Assembly: GCA_013399855.1 (NCBI GenBank)
Contig: VXAY01002601.1
Span: 334,944 to 398,943, forward strand
DNA from: Oxyruncus cristatus
Lineage: Eukaryota > Chordata > Aves > Passeriformes > Cotingidae
DNA: 64,000 nt
Direction: 5' to 3'
Positions 52,645 to 64,000 of this stretch are shown piece after piece. The position numbers and the translations under genes are program-made. Position 1 is the first letter of the stretch, and the number at the start of each line of letters is the position of its first letter. The notes under the pieces are model-generated. The model made no database searches and was not told where the DNA came from. It saw only the letters and a program-made list of their open reading frames with translations.

Positions 52645-55600
52645 AAAACTACAACCTTTTTCTTGTGTCAGCATCTTCAGAGACAGAAACCTTTTTATCA
52701 TATTTTATGTAAAATGAAGAAAAAGGTCTTATGGCAACTTAATGGACTGTGCTAGGACTGTGTCTCAGTTGATAGATAAGTACTGCTATTAAATTCTCTC
52801 AGGTTGATTGTAATTCTATAACATTACTAGAATTAATAATGGATTTTCTTATGCATGAAACAACTAGTGTTTTACAGTCTTCCAAAGACCACTATTTTGT
52901 CATCAGTTGGGTTTTGTATGTAGTCTTGAGAGCCTGGAAAATGAGGGTTCTTGAAATGAAACAGACACTACAGTAGTGGCTTTTAAACCTTCTTCATTCA
53001 TTTGGCTGTCTCTTCTAAACGACAGATTCCAGAGAAAAACACCTACTTCAAACAGCCAGTTTCCTGATGATACACAAAGGGTGAAAGCCCAGTGCTGATA
53101 AAAGAAATGGGGTACTGATGCATAGACCAAGATTTTGTTTTTGTCTTGGGGCATCCAGCTTTGGGACTGTGGCTGCATTTAGGCTGAGCCCCTAAAGCAA
53201 TAATTTTAAGTATGTGTTAATGAGAGATGTGTGCAGCTTTCAAAACTGCGTCTTTACCAGATGTAGGCAGCATCCTTCTCGACGGGATGAGCTGTTTCCC
53301 AATCTGAACCAGGCAGTGCAACGGGTGACAGGCCTGGGCTGGAGAGCCAAAGCTATCGCATTATATCTCTGCTATTCCTTTTTTATTGTAGCATTGTTCC
53401 TGTAGTGGTTTGCTGACAAGTTATATGTTTTACAGATTAGGTCTGCTTGATGAGTAATCCTTGCTTTAAATCCTGTCTAGGAAAAGTCGGGTTTGTAAAT
53501 CAGACCTTATGGTTCCTATTGGAATGCTAATGATCTCAAAGGGAGGGCTTGGGTTTTGAAAACAAATCTAAGCCAATGGCCAGGGTTCCTGAAAGAGCTG
53601 TTATTATCATAAAAACTCATGTTTAAGGCCTCTTTTAAAATGTAAAAAGTTGTCTGACACTGCTATAGGAGGGCTGTTTGCAACTGCTGTAATGTGCTGA
53701 CACCCCAAAGCATCCTTTGCTCCATCTGGCCACATCTCTACAGCTGCGGTGCAGCAATTCCAGTGCTGCCAATAGCGGTGCAAACCAGAGCATAATGTGG
53801 CCCATCATGGTTTGGCTGTATTCGCTGCACAGATAACTATGCAAGGCGGTTAGCCCATCATGCTTGGCCCCAGAATGACTCTTCTCTTGGTTACTGTAAG
53901 ATGGTGAGCTCCCAGACCAATGCTGCCCTCACACATTTTGAAAAAGTGTTCAAAAAAGTCAAAATACATCAACCATTTAATAGAGTTTTGAACACTTCAC
54001 GTTCATTCATACTAGGTGAGAGCAATGAGGCGTGTTTTAGAAAACCTCTCTGAACTGAGGAAGCAGTGTAGAGCCAGGCACAAATGTGGGACTCTGACAT
54101 CTCTCTTCCACACCAATCCAAGTTAATTTCTGTTGCTACCACCAACACAATTCCAGGTGACTTAGTAAGGTTAGTATAGTAGATTAGGCCTTACTCAGCT
54201 GTGATAACTTGTGACATTTTAATTGCTGCATCATGAAAATCAATATAAAGGGTGAAGTGGTTAACACACCAGCAGCTTTGTTGATACTCTTCCTGGCACT
54301 GGCTGGCCATTCGGTGGAGAAAAATGCCCTTAGAGTTTCAACATTAGCAAGCCCTCTCGCTATCTCCTGAGGAAGAAGGAAGCTAACCATTTCTGTGCCT
54401 CAAAAGGTACTTTGCATTCAGTTATATAAAGATGTCTGTAGCACTCTGCCTAGACCTTACAGATAGAATCAATCCTGAGGAAAGAGACATTACGTCTGCC
54501 AAATTTCAGGCCAAAGCAAGATTTCATAGCCCGATTGCAAACCCCTAGGACAGGGCTTTTTAATGGAAATGCTGACATAGCCTTAACTACTTTGTATGAC
54601 TCCAGCGGGCACCGGCTTAAATTCCAGTTGTGATGTGCATTTAATGGCATGGGATCAAACATAGCATAATTGGGATATTTTAAGATACTGTGTTTGAAGA
54701 GAATCAGTATTCAAGCATTATTTATGAACCATATCATTTAAGTGCTTCTGAAATGTGCCATTCAGTCCTTGGGTGCATGAAAAAAATTCTAATCACTTTT
54801 CTCAGAATGAATAGTAGCATTCTGTAGTAGTTTTCTTCCACAGCTCTAATGCTGAGGCACTTCCAAAAAGAGAGTTGGTATTATTTTGTGGAAGCCTTCC
54901 TGGAATATATCTGGAAAATAAAGGTTTTCATTTTTCACTGTGGTGCTCTTTAGTTTTTCACTTCAGCCTTCTGAGGAATATTCTGATTTTGCTTGGAAAA
55001 TATCTCAAAGATCGCTTCCCTCCAGTTAACAGTGATTGCAAGAAGACAGCAGTTATTAGTATTTGCTGTGTTGTGCTAGACAAATCAGCTTTTTCTTGCG
55101 CAGTATCCTTCATATATTTAAAGTTAAGTTGATAGCATAAAAGTTCTCTCTTTCACACAACCTAATAATGCTTTTTTTTTTTTTTTCCATACTGAGGAAG
55201 TGGTTGCTCCAAAATGGAAATTGAATTCATTAGTCATGTAGGTTGACAGTAAAACTTGCTTTAATGCAGATGGTGACTAGAACTCTCATTGCTTTTGCTG
55301 TGAATGAGAATGTAGTGTTGAAAGCATTCAGTTCTGCTTATTACTCATTTGTAGTCTGGAACATAAAGCCATATACTTTATCCTAGAAAAAGAGCTGTTC
55401 CTTCAACTGTTATTTGGTGAATAATAATGCTAACTGAAATTATTTCCATGGAGAAGGTTAGGAAATTTCAGAGCTAATCCTAATAAGTTTTTGAAATAGT
55501 TTGAATCTGTTTTTGCTTAATTAGCAATAACCTGTATGAAGGTCTCAAAGCACTTTGATAAGGTAAAAATTGAAACAATCTTCAGAGAGTTGCCAGTCTG

Positions 55601-56118
55601 ACTAAACCAAAGACACTGTCGCTGGTTTCTCTTAAGCCAGAGCTCCACTCGTGCTGCAAATCTGTCCAGTCAGGAACAGGAGAACCAACAGTACTTTGCT
55701 TTCAGAAGTTGCAATAGCAGAGTTGGTCAGTGTTGATCCTGTCCAATTTTTGAGAAACTTTGCTTTAAAAAAGATTCTGGAGTATATTTTGTTTCTGGAA
55801 GTTTGCAAATCATGCTGTTTAGGAAGCTTCCTTTATATATGAATACATTTGCAGGGGATATGCAAATTATATGATTTTCATCCTTTAAAAAACAGGCACA
55901 GAGTGATGATATGTCTTAAATGGCTAATAACCAGAATTCCAATTAGTTCAGCAGTTGATAAAAAGTTAAAATTCTCTCTTAATCCTGTGGTAAGATCTAA
56001 ATTATTTAAGTGCTTCATTCCACATGGTTCTTAGAGCTGTGCTCTTTTGGTTTTTTTACTTTTGGGAGAGTCAAATGACACAAAACGTACTGTAGTGCTC
56101 CTGACTTTACAGGAAAAA

Positions 56119-56146
56119 TCAGTAGTCTGATTTTTCAGACTACTGA
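56119..56146. repeat. Perfect 12-bp hairpin with TTTT loop
   Basis: TCAGTAGTCTGA (56119-56130) and TCAGACTACTGA (56135-56146) are exact reverse complements around TTTT. Confidence 0.95.
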
Positions 56147-57255
56147 AAGATTCCCATTCTTTAATAATGTTACAGGAGCCTACGTTTGTTTGACGGGAAA
56201 CAGAATATATTGAGATGCATATCTCAACAGCAGAGTTCCATAATGAAAAAAAACTATATCTATGTACTACTTAGGACTTTTGAAATTTGCTAGGAGCATT
56301 TTACAAGTGCAGTCATTTTCACTACCTTTCCTGTTTTTCATTTGGATGAGGTATCATCCGTCACCACTTAAGCATATTTTTTTTAGCTATTAAAAAGGCA
56401 TGTAATTTTAATTTTTGTAGCTTATTAGTGTGCAAATGCCATTGGACTTGTTTAGCCTGAACTCATGGTCTCAATTCAAATCCCTCTGCTTTTGAGGAGA
56501 CTGTGAGCACCTTTTAGAAACGTAGCCATCATAACCTAGAAATCAAGATATAAAAGTAAGTAATAACAAATATTATCTAAAGCAACTCTACCTGGAGCAG
56601 AAATAGGTACACAAATTTTGTAAAGTAATAGTGTGAACAAAATACTGAAATATGATAAAATAACCTACAGTCTTCAACTGAGAAAGTTGAAATGATGATT
56701 TCATAACCTATCTGAACCTGGTGGACAAAGAATCCTAAATAACAGAAAAGTGGAATGCATTTAACCATTAACCAGTCCTTTGGAAAATATGTAGTTTGTG
56801 CACATTCTCCATTTTTTTATTAATAAACAAATTTATTTAGAGATATGCATTCCTTTAAAAAAATTAAAAAGAAAAACAGAAACGGCAACAAAAAACTTGA
56901 GGGTGGTCTAAGATGTCTGTCTTCTTTATGTAACCTTTTGCATTTTGTGTTTAAGAACTGACATTCCAAATGATTTTCTTTGGCTTTATGCCTGGAGTGA
57001 ATACTGAGGCAGCAAATTAGGAATGCTTAAGAAGTCCCACAAAGGAAGATGTTTGCTGCGAAAGTGCAGTTAGTATGACACTTGCACTGGAAGCTTCTTA
57101 GCCTGCTCAAATGATGCAAGATGGTATGGGTCTAGGTGGTGCAAGGGGAGTGAATGACGACTGGAAGTACCATGTACTGAGTATACAAGGTGTTTGTGGT
57201 GGCCAGTTATCTGCCACAGTGACCATGCTGATACTACCTTTTATTTCTATTTCAG

Positions 57256-57383
57256 GATCTAACTTTGTCACTAGAAAAATTAGCCGGTCAGTAGCAAAGA
57301 TTCACCTCGGACAGCTGGACTGTTTCAGCCTGGGCAATCTGGATGCTAAGAGAGACTGGGGTCATGCCAGGGACTATGTTGAG
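57256..57383 (+). CDS. GMDS: GMDS internal exon, substrate-binding region (GDP-mannose 4,6-dehydratase)
   Basis: This 128-bp exon follows acceptor TATTTCAG (AG at 57254-57255). Its first two bases complete the Gly codon from the exon at 28126-28230. The 42 following codons read [18 protein letters not shown], then [18 protein letters not shown], then ARDYVE, and end in phase 0 before donor GTAAGC. It matches about human residues 215-257. The [10 protein letters not shown] stretch carries the RxSR-type residues that in this family contact a neighbouring subunit's cofactor at the tetramer interface (family knowledge). The [17 protein letters not shown] block is the strongly conserved NDP-sugar dehydratase motif. 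Relative to the human sequence as I recall it there are a few conservative changes (A to S, Y to H, E to D, K to R). The next coding segment, expected to begin with AMWLML, was not found before 64000, so the following intron exceeds 6.6 kb. Confidence 0.97.
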
Positions 57384-58653
57384 GTAAGCTGTGGGCCTTT
57401 TTCTGAATCATCTTTGTGGTGCTTATTGCTGTAACTTCAGGTCATGGTCCATGGAGGGCTATCTTGAGATTTTTTTTGCCTATTGAGGTCTGTTAACTTT
57501 GTCTTGCTCTTGACTTCAGATTAGGGAATTTAGTAACACAGCAGTCTACCCCAGGCATGACCTGAACAGAAAAATAAATCTTTGGGTTTACATTCCTTGC
57601 CTGAATTCCTGGGGAAGGGGTCTGACTATAACATGGATCTATTTTAGAGTATTTCTTCCATTCTTTTGACAAATTTTATGACCAATATTAAGACTGCAGC
57701 AAGACGTGGTGTGACCTGAAGTCAAAGATCCTGCTGGAGGTTGATGACTTTTATTTAATAAGGCAAGAAGGATATATACATTAATGATCAAAGGTCTTTC
57801 TGCTTATACATTAGAAAGAAGCATCACAACATAGTATGATGGCAGGTATTGGAATGCATGAGCCTGGATTTAGTGTTTGAAATGTTTTTGTAGTCAGGAT
57901 TTGTTTCTAATTTTATTCTACCCATCTACTTAAGCAGACAAACAAACAATACCCCTGTATTGTATTACAAGGGGACATGAATGAGCATGTAGGAAATACT
58001 GTCTTTTCCCTAGGAGATTTTTATCCCCATTTTGGTGCTTAAAGATTTCCTGTGGTCATTGGTCTATTTCTGTCTTTTAATAATTCCTTGCTGGGAAACC
58101 GGATTTGACTCCACCATTCATTGATGCAGTTTAAAAAGATGATGACTGTTTGTTTTGTTTTTCTATATTACAAAGTAAGAAGTATCACAGTAGGGAAAAG
58201 TCTGATTTTTATCATAAATTAAGATTTTAAAGGTAAAGTAAAAGCTGAGCTCTGAAATCTTGTTTGTGGTCAAAAAGAAACAGCAAGAAAACAAATACCT
58301 CAATGTAAACTTATGTTCTGGATGACATTAAAACAGGTAAACAGCCATATCACCTTGGCATCAAAAGGGTTACATTACAGTAAGTGAAGAAGGTTCTTTT
58401 TGGCAGTCAGCTATAAATGAAATTGGCTTTGGTTCTGTGCAGCATTTTTGTGTGACTCCATGGCTATTGTTCTATATTTGTGGCTACAACATTAGCTGAA
58501 GCAGTAAACCAGCCCTATCATATTATTAATGCATAAAACTATAGCCAAGAGTGTTCATAAAACCAGTTACCCGGTCTCAGCTGAAAGGAAGTAAAAGATG
58601 CCAAATGAAATGATCAGTTGCATAAACATAATGAATATAATTAGCTAACAGGC

Positions 58654-58678
58654 ATTGGATATTTCATAAATATCCAAT
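58654..58678. repeat. Perfect 11-bp palindrome with CAT centre
   Basis: ATTGGATATTT (58654-58664) and AAATATCCAAT (58668-58678) are exact reverse complements around CAT. The palindrome lies in an AT-rich block that looks like a candidate conserved non-coding element. The arms also contain reverse CCAAT motifs. Confidence 0.92.
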
Positions 58679-58805
58679 TCTGTCTGTCTCGTTCCAGGAC
58701 AACTTATACTAAGTCGTAAATCATGGGATGAATCTTGATATCTTCTTCCGTAAGGGAAATGCAGAATAACCCTCTTGTGCCTTCTGTGTCAGACCCTTGT
58801 CCTGT

Positions 58806-59222
58806 GTTCACAGTAACACAGAATGGGTAATGTTAGAAAGGACCACAGTGGATTATCTGGTCCAAGCCCACTGCTCAAGCAGGATTATCCTAGAGCATAT
58901 TGACTAGAATTGTGTCCAGAGAGTTCCTGAATATCTCCGGTGAGAAAGACTCCACAACCTCTCTGGGCAATCTGTTGCAGTGTGCGGTCACCCACACAGT
59001 GAAGAAGTTATTCCTCATATTCAGGTGGAACTTCCTGTGCAGCAGTTTCTGCTCTTTGCATCTTGGCTTATTGCTTGGCACCGCAAAGAAGAGCCTGGGG
59101 CCAACCTCTTGACACCCTTCCATCAGATACTTATATACAGTGATGACATACATCCCGTCTCAGTCATGTCTTCTTGAGGCTGAACAGGCCCAGCTCCCTC
59201 AGCCTATTGAGTCTATCATTCA
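58806..59222 (-). repeat. CR1 LINE 3' fragment
   Basis: The plus strand shows AACACAGAATGGGTAATG, AAAGGACCACAGTGG, GACTCCACAACCTCTCTGGG, then AAGTTATTCCTCATATTCAG, TGGAACTTCCTGTGC, and GAGGCTGAACAGGCCCAGCT. This is the reverse complement of the CR1 ORF2 end and 3' UTR. The minus frame still reads RNNFFTVWVTAHCNRLPREV, the conserved CR1 C-terminal motif. It is about 417 bp long, 5'-truncated and without an intact ORF. Confidence 0.93.
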
Positions 59223-60802
59223 AACCTTTAAAATCAAAAAGGAAATGAGAACAAGTCTATTCAGAAGAATGACTAGCTTTCAAGGCGTTTGGCCTCCAGA
59301 AGGAATGTAGTTGTCTGAGGTCTATGGCATGAACACATGTTTTTTGTGCAAGTAGCATTCCAGGCCTTTCAGCTACACATTTTGGGCCTGTCCCAAAATC
59401 TTCTGGAAAGAATTGCTCTCTAAAATATAGTTCATCTTGAGTACTTCTCATCCCGGAGAGGTACCCCTTCGGATAATGGGAGAATTATTATCAATTCTCT
59501 AATTCCCTGAGTATTGTGGAAATGTGGTTACAGGCAGCCTTCTAATGGCTAAAAAATAGAGTAACTTTAAACTGGAAATAAACAATTATTTGAGGCTTTA
59601 ATGGACTGGAAAGTAGGGCTTAGAGATTTAACGTTGTTCAAATAAATACATAGTATGTTAGAAAGCATGATCATATTTACAAGCATTTGGGGAGCTTCCT
59701 TAAGCGTATGGCTGAACACATAGGGATATATCTTATCCTCTCCATATGTAGTTTTAAATCCCATCAATATTAATACAAGTAACACATGTGCGTACAGACC
59801 AGACCATGTACTGTGTTTTCTTTCTTCTTATTTCCTTATTAGGAATAATAATAAAACCATAAATACATTCCTTTTTGTTGTTTTATAAAATATTATGGGT
59901 CAATTCCTGATCTCATGAAAGTTGATGAGCAAATTCCCATTGACTTTGTGGAGAGACTGTATCCTGTATGTGTTCAACTTGAGAATGTCTGGTGGTTACA
60001 AAGACCAGTATGATTTTGGGCAAACTACTCTGCATACAATAAAGTAGGGAAGAATGTGCCTGCACTGAAGCATGTATGTGCCCACCAAGGGATGGGATGA
60101 GGTTAGCTTTAGTAACAGATGATTCAGAAATTTGAGGTTCAAACATAGGTTCATATCAGTGGAGAATAGCTGGAATATGTGTTTGATTAGGCTTTTGTTC
60201 GGGAACTTGAACTGCCACGTGCATGCACAGGGTACAGCAGCATTGTGCTGGTGAATGAAAACCGGGAAGTCCAACTCATTAGAAAGGATTCTATTCAGTG
60301 TTTGAAGAGACCAGAATAGAAATAAGTAGGCATTGAAAATTTTTGGTGTGGGATTGTCAATTTTAATCTAAAATTACAGTGGTATTTCTTAACATATCGG
60401 CAGAAATTGCTCCTGCCTCTTGCTACCTCTTTCTTCATTTTTACTGTGCTGTGATCCAGCACAAGTCTCACGAGATGATATTAGAGATGAAGATCAATGG
60501 CACTGAGTTGGAAGAGGAAAAATAATGTATCAGTGCTGTTGACATATGAATCTTCTGTGTACTATTTTGCTTTGTGAGGGTAATGTACCTTTTACTTGTT
60601 GCAGACCATCTGTGAGATATTTTCAACTGTTAGTTCAATAGCAAGCTTTAAGAGTCTGTCTCATTTCTATGCCATTTATAAAACAGAAGGCATCATCAAA
60701 TTTCCTCAGAAATCATACAAATTTGCCTCACCCAAGAGTCCTATTTCAAATAAATATAGATCTTAAAAACATTTAACTTGGACCATTAAAAAATGCCCAT
60801 CA

Positions 60803-61618
60803 GTCACAGAATCAATTAGGTTGGAAAAGACCTCTGAGATCATCAAGTCCAACCTGTGAACTAACAGCACTATGTCAAGTAGACCATGGCAGTAAAGTGT
60901 CATGTCCAGTCTTCCCTTAAATACCTCCAGGAATGGTGACTACACCATCTCCCTGGACATCTCATTCCAGTATCTAATCACCTTTTCTTGTGAAGAAATT
61001 CTTGCTGATGTCCAACCTAAACCTTCCCTGGTGCAGCTAAAGACTATGTCACTAGTTGCCTGGAAGAGGCTGACTCCCACCTGTGTACAACCTCCTTTCA
61101 GGTAGCTGTAGAGAGTGATAAGGTCCCCCCCGAGCCTCCTCTTTTCCAGGCTAAACAACTCCAGCTCCCTCAGCTGCTTGTCGTAGGACTTGTGCTGCAG
61201 ACCCTTCACTGGCTTTGTTGCTCTTCTCTGGAACCGCTTCAGCACCTCAGTGTCCTTCCTGAACTGAGGGGCCCAGCACTGGACACAGCACTCCAGCCTC
61301 ACCAGTGCTGAGTACAGGGAAAGAATCACTTCCCTGGTCCTGCTGGGCACAGTGTTCCTGATACAGGCCAGGATGCCATTGGCCTTCTTGGCCGCCTGAG
61401 CACACTGCTGGCTTATGTTCAGCTGACTTTCGACCAGCACCCCGAAGTCCTTTTCCTCTGGGCCAGTTTCCAGCCACTCTACCCCCCTTTAGAACTGCAT
61501 GGGATTACTTTGGCCGAAGTGTAGGAGCCAGCACTTGGGTTTGTTGAACCTCATCCCATTGCTCTCAGCCCATTGATCCAGCCTGTTCATGTCCCTCTGC
61601 AGAGCCCTCCTACCCTGT
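60803..61618 (-). repeat. CR1 LINE, 5'-truncated (about 816 bp)
   Basis: The plus strand begins GTCACAGAATCAATTAGG, continues GGTTGGAAAAGACCTCTGAG and CAAGTCCAACCTG, and runs through the reverse-transcriptase C-terminal region to about 61618 (GCCCATTGATCCAGCCTG, then CCTCTGCAGAGCCCTCC). It is the longest and best-preserved CR1 in the window. The 5' end is truncated inside ORF2, as is typical. It lies about 1.6 kb from another CR1 in the same orientation. Confidence 0.95.
60940..61440 (-). pseudogene. CR1 ORF2 C-terminal relic (reverse transcriptase tail)
   Basis: This 166-codon open stretch encodes the C-terminal part of the CR1 ORF2 polyprotein, downstream of the endonuclease and the RT catalytic motifs. 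Recognisable pieces in order are [71 protein letters not shown] and [10 protein letters not shown]. The frame is closed upstream by a stop near 61490-61492 and ends early with TAG after SREMV, where other CR1 copies continue to the true C-terminus. The catalytic RT motif and endonuclease are missing, so it is non-functional. Confidence 0.88.
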
Positions 61619-61879
61619 GGAAAAAGAGCAAGTTCATATTACAGTTCAACAGCTGAGACTTTTTCTTCCTTTCCTGCGGTTTCCTCTTTATCACCCACTG
61701 ATGATCAGGCTGCCTTCTGCAGTTGTGCTGCCTACGCCTCAGTGTTGTGCAGACAGCAGAAATACTGCACTGATAAATGCTGGAAAAGCCCACCAATATG
61801 TGTCTTACAAAACTAAAAGAACTAGTAAAAGGTAGCAGTTTTAATAATCTTTAGGTATTTGTACAGATCAAAAATATTT

Positions 61880-62110
61880 CTCCTGCCTTCAATAGAAATC
61901 CAGCAGTATTTCAAGCACTAATTACAGAGGACTCATAATTTAGTCATAATTGTCTCCAATTCAATTAATTACATGTCTAGTCAAATGTTTAGAATTAAGT
62001 GTGTGCCTACATTCATGGTGCGATCAGGGCGCATTTGATATTCTGAAGGTATGGGAATCAGCTTCCATTAATTTATATTTAAATAATGTAAAAGAAAACA
62101 ATCAAAGCAG
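61880..62110. other. Candidate conserved non-coding block
   Basis: About 230 bp next to the CR1 at 61.6 kb is dense in ATTA/TAAT cores (CTAATTACAG, TCAATTAATTACATG, CATTAATTTATATTTAAAT), with no repeat or ORF. It may be a homeodomain-bound regulatory element. The assignment is speculative. Confidence 0.28.
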
Positions 62111-62820
62111 AAGAGAATAGTTTATACATAAGTAATATAGTAAGTTATTGTACAAGCCAACCAACAATATTATGAAACTGCTTGAAGGGAGACTTTCCAT
62201 CTTACTCTTTTTTTTCGATTGGTACTGGTGCTGATTCATACTTTACTCTGCAATTAAAATGCATATGAAAATGCACAGTCATTTTTATTGTCTTAAACAA
62301 TTCTGTGCCCCTTGAAATCGAGATAGTAAAATCTAACCTTTGTTTAAAACTCTAGTCAGCATCACCAGGTCTTTTATTCATGATTTTTCTATTCACCACT
62401 CTAACAGGCAGAAACTGACCTTTAGAAACAACTGCTACCATTTCTGTTGTGGGAAATCCCTACTTGTATGTTTGTGTGTATGTTTAAATCTAAAAACTCT
62501 TGCCAGCCAGAATTATTTAAAATTTTACTTTACTCTTGTGCATAAGAAAAGGAGTCAGCCAGCATGACTTTTGACAAAGGCATTTCTAGTTCTGTTTTGT
62601 TGTTTTCTTATAGTGTTAAGAATATGTTGTCTTTTGAGATACATTTTACCTTAGTCTTCTAAGACTTGAAGATTTTTCTCATTAATCCTTTCGTCATCTC
62701 AGCTGAATTCTTGCTTGTGAGATTCTGGCTTTGTTAAGGACTGTTGGTTGTAAAAAGAAAGTCAGTTGTATCTGTCTGTGTAACTATCAATACCTCCTAC
62801 AGTTATGAGATTGGCTCATG

Positions 62821-62866
62821 AAGGTATGCTTAAGGTATGCTTCTAAACTTAAGGTATGCTTCTAAA
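62821..62866 (+). repeat. 19-bp tandem repeat, about 2.4 copies
   Basis: AAGGTATGCTTCTAAACTT at 62832-62850 is repeated at 62851 as AAGGTATGCTTCTAAA, and is preceded by a partial AAGGTATGCT at 62821. Confidence 0.92.
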
Positions 62867-64000
62867 TGGGGGAAAATGTTTTTCCTTTCTTACTGCTTTG
62901 TTTTTATGTTTAAAGTCTTCTTTAATAATAAAGAAGAATCTTCTAATAAAAGTTAAGAAATAATTTCAAACTCTCCGTGCTGGACTTGTTTCAGTATGAG
63001 GGTATAGCCATCCAGGTAAAGTGTATTTTGTGTATTTCCAAATAAGGACATTTTCTTTCCATCAGCTTGCCTGAAGTGGGATAACTGATGGCTCTATTAA
63101 GCCAAACTTACCTTCAAATTAAATCAAATCTGCTCCAATTGATGTGATTGTCCACTGAACTGGTTTTTGCTTCCATCTAGGTGAAGTAATGTGAGAGCAG
63201 CAAGGCCTGTATGAACGTTTAGAAGAAAAATGAGGTAGACTATGCTCCTTTGGAACCACTACTGACTGTTCATAAAACTCTTGACAGGTGGTACTTGCTG
63301 AAGTATTATCTGTTCTCGAAGCATATATATGAAAGACAATGAGACAATGAATATTCCACCATAGATTCTTTCTAATAGTTTAAAAATCTTTAATGTAGAA
63401 CTAAGTCTCTGAAAGAATGATACTGTTGAGAAAGCAATATGTTCCTGAAGTAAACATGCATTTACCAAGGACAGAATATTCTTGGATTTCCTCATGTAAA
63501 TACTTTGGTCATGTGGAGATACAATGTGTCCAGGATAAAAGAAGGGGCATTTGACCATGGTAGTATGTTCAATCAATTATCCATGCAAATAATGATCCAA
63601 TTCTCAGGATACAACACAGGCAGCCTAAGTGGCCACAGTGCAGTCTCAGCTGGTGTCAGTGAAGTTCACCCAGCACTGACCAACAGGCACTGGCATTGCA
63701 ATACAGCCACTTCCTCATGACACAGCAAGAGTGCTGGAAGAGCAAGAAGAAAAGATTGTCTTCCCTCTGGTTGACTCTATAGGGAAAAGACATAGATAAG
63801 TGGATTTCCAAGGGCAATTCATGCTACCATTGTTTTAGTAAATTATTTGTACATACTGCACCTGAACAATATTCCAACACTACAAAAGAGCTCAAGTCTT
63901 GATTTGAGGTGGTAGATGGCATCACTGGCTGCAAAACCAGTGTCTCCCCAGCATGTCTCTCATGCAGAATCAAGATAGGATCCTGTGAGACACTGCTGTC

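Larger units (their letters stand above)
57384..64000 (+). other. GMDS: GMDS downstream intron, 5' part
   Basis: The intron starts GTAAGC after an exon ending in phase 0. The acceptor lies beyond the window. Two minus-strand CR1 fragments (58.8-59.2 and 60.8-61.6 kb) and a perfect 11-bp palindrome at 58654-58678 are inside. The remainder is AT-rich unique sequence without recognisable genes. The end of the window (63500-64000) contains nothing I recognise. Confidence 0.88.

Noticed and set aside
60902..61105. Plus-strand 67-codon ORF
   Set aside because: It is the antisense shadow of the CR1 reverse-transcriptase tail.
61247..61477. 76-codon minus ORF ([15 protein letters not shown]...)
   Set aside because: It is an out-of-frame reading of the same CR1. 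The true CR1 frame is the one at 60940-61440.
57384..64000. Next GMDS exon (expected to start AMWLML)
   Set aside because: Looked for on the plus strand and not found, so it should lie beyond the window.

Overview
This window looks like nuclear DNA from a bird. It is AT-rich and almost entirely non-coding. The dispersed repeats are CR1 (chicken repeat 1) LINE fragments with the avian 3' terminal motif, plus retroviral LTRs. Three short blocks of protein-coding sequence are bounded by GT/AG splice sites. No bacterial-type genes, operons, rRNA, tRNA or CRISPR arrays were seen.

The three coding blocks are consecutive internal exons of one plus-strand gene, GMDS (GDP-mannose 4,6-dehydratase): 27039-27231, 28126-28230 and 57256-57383. 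Their splice phases fit together without a break and they encode 142 residues of the enzyme's centre, matching about residues 116-257 of the human protein as I recall it. The catalytic Thr-x-Glu and Tyr-x-x-x-Lys residues are all present. Bases 1-27038 are then the 3' part of a long upstream intron, 27232-28125 is a short intron of 894 bp, 28231-57255 is a 29,025-bp intron, and 57384-64000 starts another intron. The first and last exons, promoter and polyadenylation site lie outside the window.

Repeats recognised inside the introns are: an ancient CR1 remnant near 7.8-8.0 kb; CR1 fragments on the minus strand at 16.8, 20.2, 58.8-59.2 and 60.8-61.6 kb; and a plus-strand CR1 at 30.4-31.4 kb split by a 510-bp solo LTR with a perfect 6-bp target duplication. 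A compact LTR at 18.66-18.85 kb lies in a near-identical 290-bp tandem duplication whose copies are separated by a single N, which is probably an assembly join. A palindromic, MITE-like relic lies at 33.60-33.67 kb. Several strong hairpins, a short interstitial telomeric repeat and small tandem repeats are also present.

None of the open reading frames outside the three exons and the CR1 relics resembles a protein I know. I see no new multi-gene system. The most useful leads are the assembly artefact at 18.95 kb, the LTR-in-CR1 nesting, the palindromes, and AT-rich intron blocks that look like candidate conserved regulatory elements.
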